A DNA stretch of 64,000 nucleotides from positions 19,963,640-20,027,639 of the forward strand of contig NC_135781.1 of NCBI RefSeq assembly GCF_028453695.1. The letters run 5' to 3'. A program made the position numbers and the translations under genes. The notes under the pieces were generated by a model, which was not told where the DNA came from, ran no database searches, and saw only the letters and a list, made by a program, of their open reading frames with translations. Positions 1-11,480 of this stretch are shown one piece after another (the stretch's first letter is position 1; every line of letters begins with the position of its first letter). Origin of the DNA: Augochlora pura (taxonomy: Eukaryota; Arthropoda; Insecta; Hymenoptera; Halictidae).

Positions 1-1330
1 TAGCCAGACGTTTCGAGCAACGCTGTGTCCTGCACTTCTCGTTTCTAGCTTCCTTACGAATTCCTTTTTCACAAGATTAAAGGGTTTATCTTCTTCAATT
101 CCTGCGGAGATATTCGTGCATGTTTTCATTAAGTTAATGATTTTTACATCTTCTTTACAACTCGAACCACGTGAACAGTCTCTATTAATCGATGTAGATC
201 TTTTTGACAAAATCTTATTCTTTATTCGTCTTTCGTAACTTCGTTGCAAACTTTTCTTCTCTAGATTTTTCTGAATAAAATTAAACAGTTTATTTTACAG
301 AGGTATTTATACGTGTTTCCACTACATTTGAAATTTTGTACATTTCGTTGACATTTAAATTACGGTAATTATTGCGTCGAACAACTTTACGGTGTTTATC
401 AACCGATCCAAATCTTTTAGTCAATTTACCGACCTTCATTCTTCTTCGTAATTTTCTGACAAATTCTTTGTCCAAGAGATTATAGAGCCTCTCTGTCTGA
501 AATTCTATTTAAACAATTTTTACAAATTACCGTTATCTAAATTTAAGCAATGGATTGTCGTGGAAACAGTTAGTCATAAAAGGACCCTCTTAAATCGACG
601 AGAAATTATGTAAATTAATCTGAACACAAATTAATTAGTAATCAAAACGACTATGAGTAGTAGAACGATTATCGGTTTTTCAAACTACGCGTCACTATGG
701 AATAACGGGATTTGGAGTATTTCCAGCTAGTTTGAAACTTCATCGAACCTTGGTAGTTCCCGTGACCCTGATCGAATGACGGATCACTCAGGCGCACAAA
801 TGTTTTGGAAAATGATGGAAACGCGAGACCGAACAGCTGGCCGCCGGCTTTTAAACAGAGCCGAATACCTAGTCGGTGTTTCGATCGGCAATTAGCCGCG
901 GAAAACGTTCGATCGCAGAGCGTTTCGCAAATGAACAAATAATCCCTCTACCCGGCGACTCCTGATCCCTGCCACGGTGACCGCCTGAAACGATCGTTGT
1001 TATTCCGCGGAAATTCAGCGCGGGCTCGAATATACCGATGGCAGCCGGCCGACCGCAGACCATCAAATTTAATTTCATAAATGGCCATCGTTGGTAACCA
1101 TCGCGGACGGGTTTCGCATTAAGCGGTTACATACAAACAATTCTGCCCGAAATACTTGGCTGCATTCTTCTGGCGACCGTAACACGGCCGGCCGACCTTC
1201 CTGTTTTTGTTGCCGAAAATCATTCCGGCAGTCATCGATCACCATCGAAAACAGCACCGTATAAATTATAACGTCGGCTCGCGCGACCATCCAACTGCAT
1301 TAACAGACGAAGCGCAGCGTGCACGTTGTT
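1..1330. other. intergenic or intronic spacer, no gene seen
   Basis: The first 660 bases are AT-rich unique sequence. From about 660 to 1330 the composition becomes more GC- and CpG-rich, with overlapping short frames on the minus strand (up to 89 codons) that resemble no known protein. I see no repeat, RNA gene or promoter here that I can support. Confidence 0.6.
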
Positions 1331-2113
1331 TTATTATTTAACCTCTAATTTGGATATCGTAATTATTATGAAATAATCATTCTCGCTGTAATGACTGCTG
1401 TAATGAGGGAATATGTATATACATACGCACGATACGAGATATCAAATTTTAATTATATCTGCAAGGGGAAAACGCTGTCAAACAAATTCCTGCGTAACTG
1501 TTACGACCGATCGATGAAATATCCATTGGAACAGAAATGTTCAAGATATTTAATGAAACGCTTCCATGTTGCTTTTCACGGTTTCAATATGTACGCGTTT
1601 AATCAATATGTGGTCATAAAGTTATCCCTTTAAACTGTATTTAATAGGTGCTGCGATTAATTCTACGACGCGTTCTTGATGCGTTGATTGCTGTGTGTCG
1701 GTAGTGTAAAGTTACACTAATCTTTGATCGGGTTTAGAAAGTTTTTAGTGTGAAATGTTGGCGCACACTCTAATTTCATAGCTTGCTGGAAAATTCACGA
1801 AATAATTACTTTAATCAATTTGAACTTTACAATTTCTGTTTTCAAATTAAAGTACTCCGATGTTGTTTGATTTTTTGCGATGCGAATTGTTATAGGAACA
1901 CGGTCATATGTTAGACGACACATAATCGAAGAAGGAATCGCGTGCCGTGTTGCAGATGCTCAGTATAAAAAAGTGACACGCGACGTGCAGCTCGCCCGCG
2001 GGTCAGCTGATCACCGACTACGAAATTCAATTCAGCAAATGGCAATCGGAGGTACACGAATTCGTAGCCAGTTTGCTCGCGCGACGTGTGTACAAATAGG
2101 GGCGATATAGTAA
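1331..2113. other. AT-rich spacer, no gene seen
   Basis: This is mostly AT-rich unique sequence. A short imperfect duplication of GCTGTAATGA lies near 1387-1404. The frames present (80 codons at 1391-1633 and 76 codons at 1880-2110) have no recognisable motif, and I treat them as chance frames. Confidence 0.5.
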
Positions 2114-2339
2114 TACAGTCGACCGTAAAAGTATTCGAACTAGTATATTCGAAAAAATCTAATTCTGAAATGTTTTACTCCAACTAGTTGAAAATAATAA
2201 CCTGAAATTTTATTATTTAGGAAATATAATTTAAATTAAATTAAGAAATTAAACTCTATTTTTTATTTTTTAAAAATGGAATTCTTCTATTTAAACGTCA
2301 CTTTGATATTTAATTCTTACGTAGCATAGTATTCGAACT
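2114..2339 (+). mobile_element. Tc1-like transposon terminus (fragment)
   Basis: A TA dinucleotide (2114-2115) is followed by CAGTCGACCGTAAAAGTATT, which has the look of a Tc1-like transposon end (TA target, CAGT start). The 11-base word GTATTCGAACT occurs at 2131-2141 and again at 2329-2339, about 198 bases apart. Paired direct repeats inside a long terminal region are typical of the IR/DR ends of some Tc1-like elements. I find no transposase frame downstream and no opposite terminus in the window, so this looks like a truncated relic. The family assignment rests on the terminal motif and repeat spacing only. Confidence 0.45.
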
Positions 2340-3060
2340 GGCGAATGTATGTCGGTTTGAATCGATGCAATACACGTTATCAGGTCGCGCCGCAATTAAT
2401 TTCCGTATCAGTGTATCAATTTTATTTATCGATAAAATAAACACCAATTATATGTACGCAATTATTTGTAATGATTTGTTACTATTTATCAAGTGACTCG
2501 AGTATGGGTCATTAGGATAACAGATACATCATTCCAGTTTATTCCCAGAATCTGCAGTTAATCATCACCGAATCCTATAAATTTATTTTCATTTTCAACA
2601 CGCCCTATATTCTACAAAATCAACCATATTTTTCAAATGTTGAAACCTCGAATGTTATGCATTCTCTGATTGAATTTCTGTATTATCCGATATAATTATT
2701 TACACCTGTGCTAGGAGTGTGACATTGGTGTTATTCAACATTTATAGTTGTCTTTGCGATACAAAATTAACATCGTACCCACTCTTATAGTTATTGCTAC
2801 AGGTATACATACAACCATAGTACTTTCAATAAATATTACAATTAAAATAACAGTAATTTTACAGCGGTTTTTGTACTTGCAATTGATGTAAATTGTGTAT
2901 AAACTTTTAAACTGATAAAAAAGTTAATTTCTACGTGCTCTGTTTCAGCGTAAAGGATGCTATAAAAAATATATTTTCGAAATTTTATTGCTTAATTTAT
3001 ATACGATTTCTATTTCAATACTTGATTTTCAAGTGAATCCTACATAAGGAGAATGCGAAC
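2340..3060. other. AT-rich spacer, no gene seen
   Basis: Very AT-rich unique sequence lies downstream of the Tc1-like end. Any body of that element would lie here, but there is no open frame of useful length and no transposase-like residues. I see no other repeat. Confidence 0.5.
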
Positions 3061-3980
3061 GATTGGAATAGAATAACGTACCATGTAACAAGAGTACGTA
3101 TAATAGCCGACAACCGATGTCCAGCCCGCGAGTCCGTAGATCAGAATCGCGTAGCCGTTTCGTCTTCGCCATCGGTCGATAATTACTTACGCGCAGCAAT
3201 TAGGTAATGGACGGGGAGACGGGAGCACCGGTGCGCGGACGAAGAGTGGCGTGGCGGTGCGTGGGCGGGCGAGACGAAACTGTCTCGACCGCGATCAATC
3301 GTCGCGCGTCAAACGAATCCCGGTGGTGCGGCGGTGGCCGCGCGATCGTCGACGTGTCTGGCATTTTGATTCGGCGTCGAGCAGAGCCTAGTCGAGCCGA
3401 GTCGCGCAACGCGAACGCGATGGAAAGAGCCGCGGCCTCGGTTTTTCCCCGCCAACGCACGCAAACCTCATAAAACGAATAAAACCGGGGCCCGTCCATG
3501 CGTGCTATCGAACGAGCTCGAATTCTTTTACGTCCCAGCGAGCCCAGGGATCCCGCCGACTAAGGCCGAACCAAGATTTCCAGCCGGATGCCGCGCCGAG
3601 GGGGCGCGGAGGGCAGCGGGACCAAGCTTTTATGCTCCGCAACTTTCTGGAAGAGAATTATGTAAAGCGTTATCATTTTATTCCGACGCTGCCCGTGAAA
3701 TACCGAGCCGCCTACAAAAGGAACGGACCTTGAACGCCGATGCCCTTGAAACGATAGCACGCCACTTCCGGCCGCGGCCGTCTCAAGTTCCAGCTGAAGC
3801 GGCCCGAATAGACCAGTATCCATTCTCTCAGATTATTCTGTCAAACTCGAAACGGGAGAGCTTCTGGTGGCCGACGTTGCTTCTCGCGACGATAATGTTG
3901 CTAATGATTATTAATGTTCGAGAGGGACAAGTGTTAAGGATTAGGAATTAGGATCCCCTTGAGCTCGCGAGTTCGTGATC
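3061..3980. other. GC-rich, CpG-dense island, no recognised exon
   Basis: This is a sharp rise in CpG content in otherwise AT-rich DNA. Frames run on both strands, the longest being 149 codons at 3502-3951 (+). That frame is rich in Arg, Ala and Pro early on and ends in a hydrophobic stretch, but I recognise no domain. Overlapping frames of 88-99 codons on opposite strands at 3200-3499 suggest stop-codon scarcity from high GC rather than coding. It could still hold an exon, a promoter or a conserved non-coding element. Confidence 0.45.
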
Positions 3981-4741
3981 GTCTTAGATTACCCAGGTAA
4001 TTTGGATGATAGGGGATATACACGAGGACTCATTTTTAACTTTGAATGCGGGTGGTATTCGTTGGAATTCAGGGTTGCAAATGATGGTTTTACTATTGAT
4101 CAGATCGAATACACATTGCTGACAGAGACATTTAAACGAGCAATTTTATTAAATTCAGAAATGACAGAATGGAACCTGTTCGCATTAGTTTTTATATCGA
4201 GGATATTAGAATTGGCGAATTTTTAATAGTATATATTGTTTAACCCATTCGCGGCTGTGGAGGACAATTTTCTCAATTTTAAAATTGGTGATGTAGTATT
4301 TAATCATAATCTTATAACCTCTATTTCATAATTTTGTATTATTTTAGTTAACATTGTGTTATAATAAACCAGTAAATGAAAGATATTGCATAACTATAAG
4401 CTCAACTATAGTTTGTTACATTCATAGTCTATTAGGAAAAATATTTCCCATAACATTCCAAAAAAACTGCAATTATTTTTCTTACGATTTCTATTCATTT
4501 TACATCTAAACAAACTAAAATAAACTTATGGCCCTATAAGAGTTAAATTGTAAGGAATGAGTAATACTTTCCACCACCGAAATAATTTTCGTAAAACTCG
4601 TAAAAATTGAGTCGATGTGCTTACATTTTATCCATTGCATAAATGAAAGAACTATTTAATTGAAATTTCTGTTTAATTCATGTGAAACGAAAAATTTAAA
4701 AAGGAAAAGAAGCAAGTCTGCGCTACACAATTGCGATTCCG
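3981..4741. other. AT-rich spacer with one orphan TTAA-type end
   Basis: AT-rich sequence. At about 4240 the sequence TTAACCCATTCGCGG resembles the outer end of the TTAA-flanked miniature elements found elsewhere in the window. I could not find a matching inverted end downstream, so it is either a solitary relic or chance. No coding signal. Confidence 0.4.
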
Positions 4742-4989
4742 TTAACCCTTTGCCATACTTTAATGAGTCAGACTCGTGATGGAGATTTCTATTAATATTC
4801 TGTTAAATATAATTGTTGTTCCGTTCTTTTAAGTCGGAATAAAATGCTATCTCCTTGTGATCAATATCTAATCGTTCTAGTAAATATAGAGATACAATAA
4901 ATATTTTCCTTCCCCTCCTAAGAAATGATTACAATCGAGAAGGCGCTTGCCATTGTAACTATGAAGAAAATAACACGGCAAGGGGTTAA
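4742..4989 (+). mobile_element. TTAA-flanked miniature element, family A copy 1
   Basis: The element runs from TTAA (4742-4745) followed by CCCTTTGCCATACTT to GGCAAGGGG and a second TTAA (4986-4989), about 248 bp. The ends are inverted relatives of each other (CCCTTTGCC against CCCCTTGCC). Just inside the left end is the near-palindrome GAGTCAGACTC. The same order of words recurs at 32045-32295, 51856-52105 and 59084-59325, and inverted at 33726-33923, so this is a dispersed family. A TTAA duplication and CCC-type termini are characteristic of the piggyBac superfamily. No transposase frame is present, which makes this a non-autonomous element. Overlap with a 94-codon frame at 4925-5209 is coincidental. 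Confidence 0.8.
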
Positions 4990-5165
4990 GAACTGCTTTG
5001 TCCATCTGTTAGAACTTCTTAAGAACTTTCAGTCAAAACTCGCCACGAGTTATCCAACGTGTATACTTTCCAAACATGGTACAGATTTGAAAAAATGCCC
5101 ATTAATATTTCAAAGACTATTCCTAAAACATCACGCTTTTTACAGGTACAGAGATTTCACTTTGT

Positions 5166-5348
5166 TTAACCCTTTGCTCTCAAGTTTCTGCACTCTGAAA
5201 CTCTACTAAAATTGTTCAAACAAGGAATAGATTTAAAAAATTGTTAATCAGTGAAACTATTGGTACGAGTGCATAGAATATAAATACAATGAGCCAGAAA
5301 TTTTATTTCAGATTTGCGGTTAAAATGGCTTCGAGTACAAAGGGTTAA
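5166..5348 (+). mobile_element. TTAA-flanked miniature element, family C copy 1 (short)
   Basis: TTAA (5166-5169) is followed by CCCTTTGCTCTCAAG. The far end reads GGCTTCGAGTACAAAGGG and TTAA (5345-5348). The right half (AAAATTGTT, AAACTATTGGTACGAGTGCA, AATGAGCCAGAAA, GTTAAAATGGCTTCGAG) matches the copies at 19092-19338 and 55005-55249. This copy is about 60 bases shorter than the others because sequence near the left end has been lost. It lies about 180 bp downstream of the family A element at 4742. Confidence 0.7.
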
Positions 5349-6129
5349 TTAAGTAATTTTAATAATTGCTACAATAATAATGCTCCTGATAAGTTGCAGC
5401 CTCGAAAATAATAAACGAACACGTTAGACGCTTTCATCGCGTATCGGTCGTGTTTTACCAAGAAACCGGAGGTTAACGCATGTCATCGCAGATCTTCGCT
5501 TGATCAAATAGAATAATAGAGTCCGGGTAGCGGGCAATTCGAGGGAGCCGGCAAGAAATTGAGAATCACGGTTCCTCATCAAAATTACATCGACGTTCGC
5601 GTGCAAGATGCACGATATATTCAACAAACGCCGTAGACAAAGCCGGGCCGCGCACCGTTACCAAACTATACAACATACATTTTGACAAGTTCCAGTTTCG
5701 CTTCGCAAGCAGCCGGAAATTGAACGTACATACACACGCTCCTTAGGAATCTCGTTTAATGAAATGTCAATATCCGTGACCGAGGCTTTGGTCTTGTAGA
5801 CTACCTGTGTTTCCTGTTACCCCGGTAGAGCCAAGCCGGATTCCCGGTGACGTGGTTTTCCACTGCTTTGAAGACAAACCGACAACGCGACAGAACGGAT
5901 TTGCGCGTAGACAGACGAAACATTGTTAAGAGAAAATTTTACGAATCACTCGTCCATCACCGGGGCCTTAGAATTGAATATTTCAGCCCCTAATTATCTC
6001 ACTTCGGATCTCTGCGATGAAATCGAAACTACAGAAATTGGCAAAGCAACAATATAGTTCTTGATCCGCAAACAGCACTTTGCATTGTACGAATTAATAA
6101 AAATTTTTATCTAGATCCATAATTCTATT
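5349..6129. other. spacer of mixed composition, no gene seen
   Basis: A moderately GC-rich stretch (about 5420-5960) lies between two AT-rich edges. The longest frame is 67 codons on the minus strand at 5424-5627, with no recognisable motif. I see no repeat or RNA gene. Confidence 0.5.
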
Positions 6130-6372
6130 TTAACACGTTCGTCGCCGACAATTAGACATTAAAATCCCCACATAATTAAAGCAATTTAATTAATTAAAAT
6201 AAAACTAAAAAGTTCACATTTATCATAGGGGATGACATTAGAACTCTTTCGCATTCGAAAAATCATAGTCGAATTCATTTTGCTCGAATATATTGCAATA
6301 AAAATAAATTTTCAAAATTGGTCAGAAATTAATCTCAGCCAGATACGGGTGACGCGGCGACGAACGTGTTAA
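6130..6372. mobile_element. TTAA-flanked miniature element, family J
   Basis: The left end reads TTAACACGTTCGTCGCCG (from 6130). The right end reads CGGCGACGAACGTGTTAA (to 6372). These are exact inverse complements over 18 bases including the TTAA, so terminal inverted repeats and target duplication are directly visible. The 243-bp element has an AT-rich interior and no frame of note. It is the only copy I see in the window. The TTAA duplication fits the piggyBac group, although the outer bases CACG differ from the CCC seen in families A, C, D and E. Confidence 0.8.
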
Positions 6373-6577
6373 GTAATTGTTTGAATACACTTGTTTATAA
6401 GAATCACAAATGCTGCTTTTCTTCGTTCGAAAAATTGTTGCGCGTGTGTCTGTTTTTGTCTATAGTAACTGTATCGTAATTCTGGAAAGTATGTCGACCA
6501 TAGAAATATAATATGAAAGTGGTGTATTATGAGATTTCTGTGAAAGTAATCCAACATCGTAGAATCGAAAAAAGGCA
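6373..6577. other. short spacer between family J and family D elements
   Basis: About 200 bp of AT-rich sequence separates two TTAA-flanked elements. No feature is seen. Small overlapping minus-strand frames run across it and into the next element, and I regard them as chance. Confidence 0.5.
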
Positions 6578-6926
6578 TTAACCCTTTCGGTACGAGTGCT
6601 GGATATATCCGGCGTCCGCGCGACGACCGCTGTGGACGAGCGCCGGATATATCCGACGTCCACGCGACGACCGCTGTAATAAATAACAGAATTTTATATA
6701 AATAAATCTTAATATTTTATATAAGTACCTCTGAATATCTCTTAAATTACAAGCAACACTTTTGTTAAAAAATGTCGTTTTATTAAGCACAGTTTTTATT
6801 TAACGCTTAGGAAATATGTATCTACTTATGATGGAGGGCTGGTCATGTGCGGCGGCAATTTTCGGCGCGGGGCCTCGTACAGCGAAAGTGTCACGGCGGA
6901 CAGAGTGCTCGTACCGAAAGGATTAA
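6578..6926 (+). mobile_element. TTAA-flanked miniature element, family D copy 1
   Basis: TTAA (6578-6581) is followed by CCCTTTCGGTACGAG. The right end reads CTCGTACCGAAAGGA and TTAA (6923-6926), giving 15-base inverted ends with one mismatch. The left part contains an imperfect direct duplication of about 45 bp (about 6593-6676), each unit holding GGATATATCC and GCGACGACCGCTGT. The rest closely matches the copy at 37206-37556, down to the GC-rich right third (GTGCGGCGGCAATTTTCGGC and following). Such high similarity between copies about 30.6 kb apart suggests recent activity. There is no transposase frame, and the ends fit the piggyBac type. Confidence 0.85.
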
Positions 6927-7008
6927 AACCTGCAAAGGTGAACTAAATCGCATCTTAAATGAACAATAGCGCCTTAAATCGTGCTTTATTCCCATTAATA
7001 CACATTTC

Positions 7009-7078
7009 CTTTGAAATAAATATACGAAGAGTTTATTTCAAAGAAAGTTACCCCGGGCTCACATAAAATGCCCGGGGT
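7009..7078. other. two adjacent hairpins
   Basis: CTTTGAAATAAA (7009-7020) pairs perfectly with TTTATTTCAAAG (7032-7043). Immediately after it, ACCCCGGGC (7050-7058) pairs with GCCCGGGGT (7070-7078). Loops are 11 bases each. The second stem is strikingly GC-rich for its AT-rich surroundings. The function is unknown; they could be relics of an inverted-repeat element. Confidence 0.6.
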
Positions 7079-7179
7079 GATTACAATTCCACCGCTTCTG
7101 CGGGCGTTAATTTAATAAATATGTAAAATAAATAGCAGCGTAAATACAAAATATAAATAAAATCATTGTTTGAAAGACA

Positions 7180-7290
7180 ATAAATAAATAAATAAATATA
7201 AAATCATATAACTTGTTGTTACAATAAATAAATAAATGAATAGATAAATAATATAAATAGAAGGATCAAATACATATATAAATAAATAAC
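7180..7290. repeat. AAAT/AATA microsatellite
   Basis: Repeated units of AAAT and AATA, interrupted by short unique stretches. This is simple-sequence DNA with no coding meaning. Confidence 0.75.
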
Positions 7291-7460
7291 AAAATTAAAT
7301 ACAGCAAAATGGACGCAGACATAGTAAATAATGTTCCAGTTAACAATACAAGGATCCATTTTGTGGGTCGCTTCTCTATCTATTTCGACATTCCTCCACG
7401 TTATATGCAATTTCTTTTCAGTTCCTTTCACGTAATGCTACCACTTGCCATAAATAATTA

Positions 7461-8200
7461 TTTCAGATCCGGGAACCGTGGAAGATGGTAATTCGCCAGT
7501 TCGATTGTATCGCTCGGCAAATACCTCCCATACGGCAACAGTCATTTTTATCGAGACGCTCCCCCGGCAGTGTGTCGAACAGGTTCAATTTCAGTCGGCG
7601 CGGAAGCGTCGTAAATCTGGAAATTACGTTATCGACGGTTCCGATGTGGAAGCCAGTGAACCCGATGCGTTCTCCTTTGCCGCGTTTCGACAAGATCGGC
7701 CGTTATGAGTCCGGGAAACGGGCACCGCATTAAAAGACGGGGCCCGGTGGCTCCGCCATATTTATGGTCCGCGATCCATACGTCTGTCTGGGCGCGCAGA
7801 CTGGCTGGATACCTCCGAAGCAAGATGTTCATGCTGAAAAATCTAGTGAATAAGTAGATGCTAAGCAGTTTCTCGAACTAACTTTAAATGGGAAGCGCTA
7901 CGTGAAATATTTGTGTAGTACAAGGAAATTTATGTTCGCGGAGGGGCCGGGGATCTTTAAAAAGTTTTATCAAAAGTGTTTTACATTGCTTAAACGTTCG
8001 TCGGCCTTTCTGACGTCTGTGTTTCCACCGGCTAGCCGTTCAAGACAAATTTCACTTTGAAACTGCATCGGTTTTACGCTGAAACTTTCATTATTCCGTC
8101 CTTGAAAGAAAACTGTCCATTGTTGTTACGATTTCTTCGAAAATTTACCATCAAAACGGTGCAAACATCGTTCGGTAAGCATATTCAGGTCTTAAGCTCG
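7461..8200. other. moderately GC-rich island, no recognised exon
   Basis: Between about 7480 and 7860 the sequence is CpG-rich, with three overlapping frames of 67-82 codons on both strands and in different phases. None contains a motif I recognise. It fades into AT-rich DNA after 7860. Confidence 0.45.
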
Positions 8201-8740
8201 AGATCTTAACATTATAGAAAATTGCCTGGAAAATTAATTCAAAAATTAAAATATTTAGAAGTTATAATTATAAAACTAAATTATTTAGAAAAGCGTATTG
8301 CAGGCAAGCAGATACAGTTACAACAAAAGATCATTCAGAAATTATAGAGATCACTTCCGGGAAGTATAACTATGGTAATTGAATAGAAAATTAATAGTGA
8401 ATAAATTGTAGGATTTTTAATCCATATAATATTTTTTCCAAAGAACGATCGAAGGAATATAATTTACATTATTCAATAATTTCGCCTCTGCAAAATGGAT
8501 GGTATTTTATCAAAGCAAGCTTACACGTTTAAGAAACAAAAATATTGTTAAATTCAAGACAACGTAAAACTATCCAGCCTGTATATTAATTATGTACATC
8601 AAATTATTTTATTTCACTCCAATTATCGAATATACTTAAAACGGACACGCTCTTACACCGCCAAAGAAAATCAAAGTAACGCAATTGATTAAAGGAATTG
8701 CACGACGATATTCTAAAAGTGAAAGCAAGTCATCTTTTCC
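8201..8740. other. AT-rich spacer, nothing seen
   Basis: AT-rich unique sequence without a long frame, repeat pair or hairpin that I could detect. Confidence 0.5.
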
Positions 8741-9740
8741 AACTACAACGTTTATGTACCGAACGTGCAACGGCATCGTTTCGAAGAGAACGTAACACCG
8801 CCGATTATTTCCAAGCCGTCCCGGCGAGACAATTTTCGCGTTCGATAGGAAATAAGTAGTCCTCCTCGAGAGTACTTATCGAGATTCATTTAAGTCGAGC
8901 GATGCCTGCTGGTAATATGAATACGGAGGACCAGTTATAAGCCGCTTTAGTTGCGCCGGCTGGCTTCGAGAGTGGAAAACTTGTTCCGACAAGAGGGCCG
9001 GGGGTGGCGAATAACAATAATGCTGCCGCGGAGGGGGGGTGTTCGAAAGAAAACAGGAACGCGCGTAAGAGTTCCGATGGTAAGTTGTGTTGCCGGGCGT
9101 CGCCGCGGCGAAAAACCCCGCAGGATTCGAAACGGCACGACGCCGCCCCTGTTCCACCCCCCCCCCCCCCCCCCCCCCCCCCACGGTCCCCGATATCAGA
9201 TCTGTACGTGTATTTGTACAGCATTAAAGCTTGAAACTCGGCAGCGCCCGGGAGTTTTAAGCCCCGAAAGTTCCTGTCCTCCTTTCAGTATTTATGCTAC
9301 GCGTATTTCAAGAGCTTTTGTCCGCAGGCCCCGGCAAAGCTCATTGGGTTAGTCAAACACATTTATCACTCGCCGGACTTCTGTGCACCGCACAACCTAC
9401 GGTTCGACGTGTATACATTTATTTTACAGACGTACATGCTCGCGGGGACGGATCCACATTGTCCGTCCATCCACCCGCACACCCCGTCTCACGCTGCCCG
9501 ACGGACTCTATGAAATTTTCTACGCGACCAACCCCTCAGCGACGCCCCTGGACCCTTTCCGATTCCACGACACACGGTTTACGGAGAACCGAACTGTAAT
9601 TGCATGCTAAACGTGTTCCCGACGATAGAGGATAGTTCGTCGTATTCGGAATACGATCCCCGGCATTACTCGAATAATATATTTGGGAAATTTGATGTGT
9701 AAATACTGGACCACGGACTTCAGCTCGAACGAAACTGTTC
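8741..9740. other. GC-rich island containing a C26 tract, no recognised exon
   Basis: A CpG-dense island. Frames on both strands (133 codons at 8951-9352 plus, 112 codons at 8886-9224 minus) are driven by the homopolymer, which gives poly-Pro on one strand and poly-Gly on the other, so they are not convincing genes. I see no splice pair or start context that singles out an exon. Confidence 0.45.
9157..9182. repeat. C26 homopolymer
   Basis: Twenty-six consecutive C bases, flanked by GTTCCA and ACGGTC. It is the longest homopolymer in the window and lies in a GC-rich island. It is prone to length change and to assembly error, and the complementary strand could form G-quadruplex structures. Confidence 0.9.
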
Positions 9741-11480
9741 AAATTTCCAATTCGCTCTGATGTATGTTATTTCACTTTAACAGCTGTTTTATTTTACTTT
9801 TAACTTTACTGTGCTAAGAAAATAGTTGTGGATACATTGAAACTTTTATTTCACGTATTTTTGCATAAACCGAAAATGTTTACTTTGACGGAAATGGGAA
9901 AATGTACTAGTTGGAAGGTAACAGTTATTCTACTTTGAAAAAGTTTAAATGCTTTCAATGAAATTTACCATTTAGTAGTAAAAGCAGTTGAGCTTATGAA
10001 GAGTTGATTTTAATGTAAAAGCACTAGAATATCGCAGATTTAAAAACCCGTTTCACTATTTTGTTTTTCATAGGCAATTCTTGCAGATTGATCGCAACAA
10101 TTAAAAGATTCTTGTGGGAATTCAGATATGCATTGAGTATTCGTTCCAATCCTGATTAGCAAATTATTTTGTGCTCTTATTAGCGCAAATTAAGTGACGT
10201 TTAATTTTTAACAATAAGTATAAATTAAAACATTATTATAGACTATATAATAATTGATATCTAATGCCAACTAATTAATAGCTAATTCAAAATAAATTAC
10301 GACTTAATAAGAAATTAATAATTGTTTTAGAACTCATTTTTAGGCTTTATAATAATTTTTATTATTGTTATAATAATAACATTACTTATTAATAATATTA
10401 ATAATATATATTATATATCATTATATATTAATAATATATATAATAATAACTTCACTTATGGTAAATCTTCTATTATTTATTTGAACGTCGTTAACTGATT
10501 CAAACCATGCGACTGTTACATAATGTAGAAACTTGACGAAATTGTAATTAGCAAAGCTATCATAGCTGCTCATAAACGTGCGTTATTATTACGTAAATTC
10601 AGTTCCTACTCTGGCCGCTGTCTGACCACTTTTACCCTGCTATGTGGTCTCAGTTCATATTATAACAGTGTATCAAAACTGTGATACAGCGGGAGAATAT
10701 TTTCATTTCAATAGCAGAATAAGTGAAGTTCACTGGAAGAACATAACATCTCTACACAAATTGTACTCGATTCAAGAGCAATCTTCATTTCTAACACCGT
10801 GGATTCTTTAAATACTGAACCGGCATTGGAGAAATGTAAACGGGGAATTAATACAATATATTTGCACATATGCATAATTTTTGCAAATGAGGTAACTTCG
10901 TGCTTGGATTTAAATCATTTTTCATGTACTTCCTTCAGTAGACAGATAGCAGTTTTTTGTTACATTGTTAGATTTATCACAATATGAATAATTCCTGAAC
11001 GACAATATGCGAAGGAAGATCGAATTTAAAGGCAAAATATGATTATATTCCGAAAATGTTAAATTGCGTATCATTTTATTTTGACGATTTAATTAACTCG
11101 TAATAAATATGACAACAAACTCGGCCAATATAAATACCTCCTTTTAAACATTACTGCAAACTCTACAATCTCGCATTTCCAGTTCATTAACATTTCCAGT
11201 AAATGTCATATGACAAATAAATTAATGTCCAGAGAATATAAACAATTCATACTTTATTCAAGTGTCCAAATGTCGAGATCAAAAAAGCAAAACATAATAA
11301 CTACATTAAAAACTTGCACGCAATACTATGCATTAATAAAATCTGTATTGTTGGAAAAATTTCCGTTCGTGTAGCGAATGATTATAATTTGCGAATTTTA
11401 CTAGCGCAATTTTTTCTAGCGCAATTTGTGAATACGAACGACCTGAAAAAATAAGAATGAAACGTTTAAAAAGCAAAGGG
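9741..11480. other. long AT-rich spacer with AT microsatellite
   Basis: Very AT-rich. From 10370 to 10450 there is degenerate TAA/TATA repeat DNA able to fold back on itself. At 11401-11427 the word CTAGCGCAATTT occurs twice in tandem. The only frame over 60 codons (10799-10987 plus) has no recognisable motif. No gene is seen. Confidence 0.5.

Larger units (their letters stand above)
6927..7460. other. AT-rich spacer with two hairpins and an AAAT-type microsatellite
   Basis: Two hairpins lie in a row, a 12-bp stem (7009-7020 with 7032-7043) and a 9-bp GC stem (7050-7058 with 7070-7078). From about 7140 to 7290 the sequence is dominated by AAAT/AATA-type repeats. Frames here follow the microsatellite. 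No gene is seen. Confidence 0.6.

Noticed and set aside
4925..5209. 94-codon plus frame as a gene
   Set aside because: It starts inside family A copy 1 and ends inside family C copy 1, so it is built from transposon ends.
8886..9352. Proline- or glycine-rich proteins across the C26 tract
   Set aside because: Frames on both strands owe their length to the homopolymer, and their ends are unrelated to any motif.
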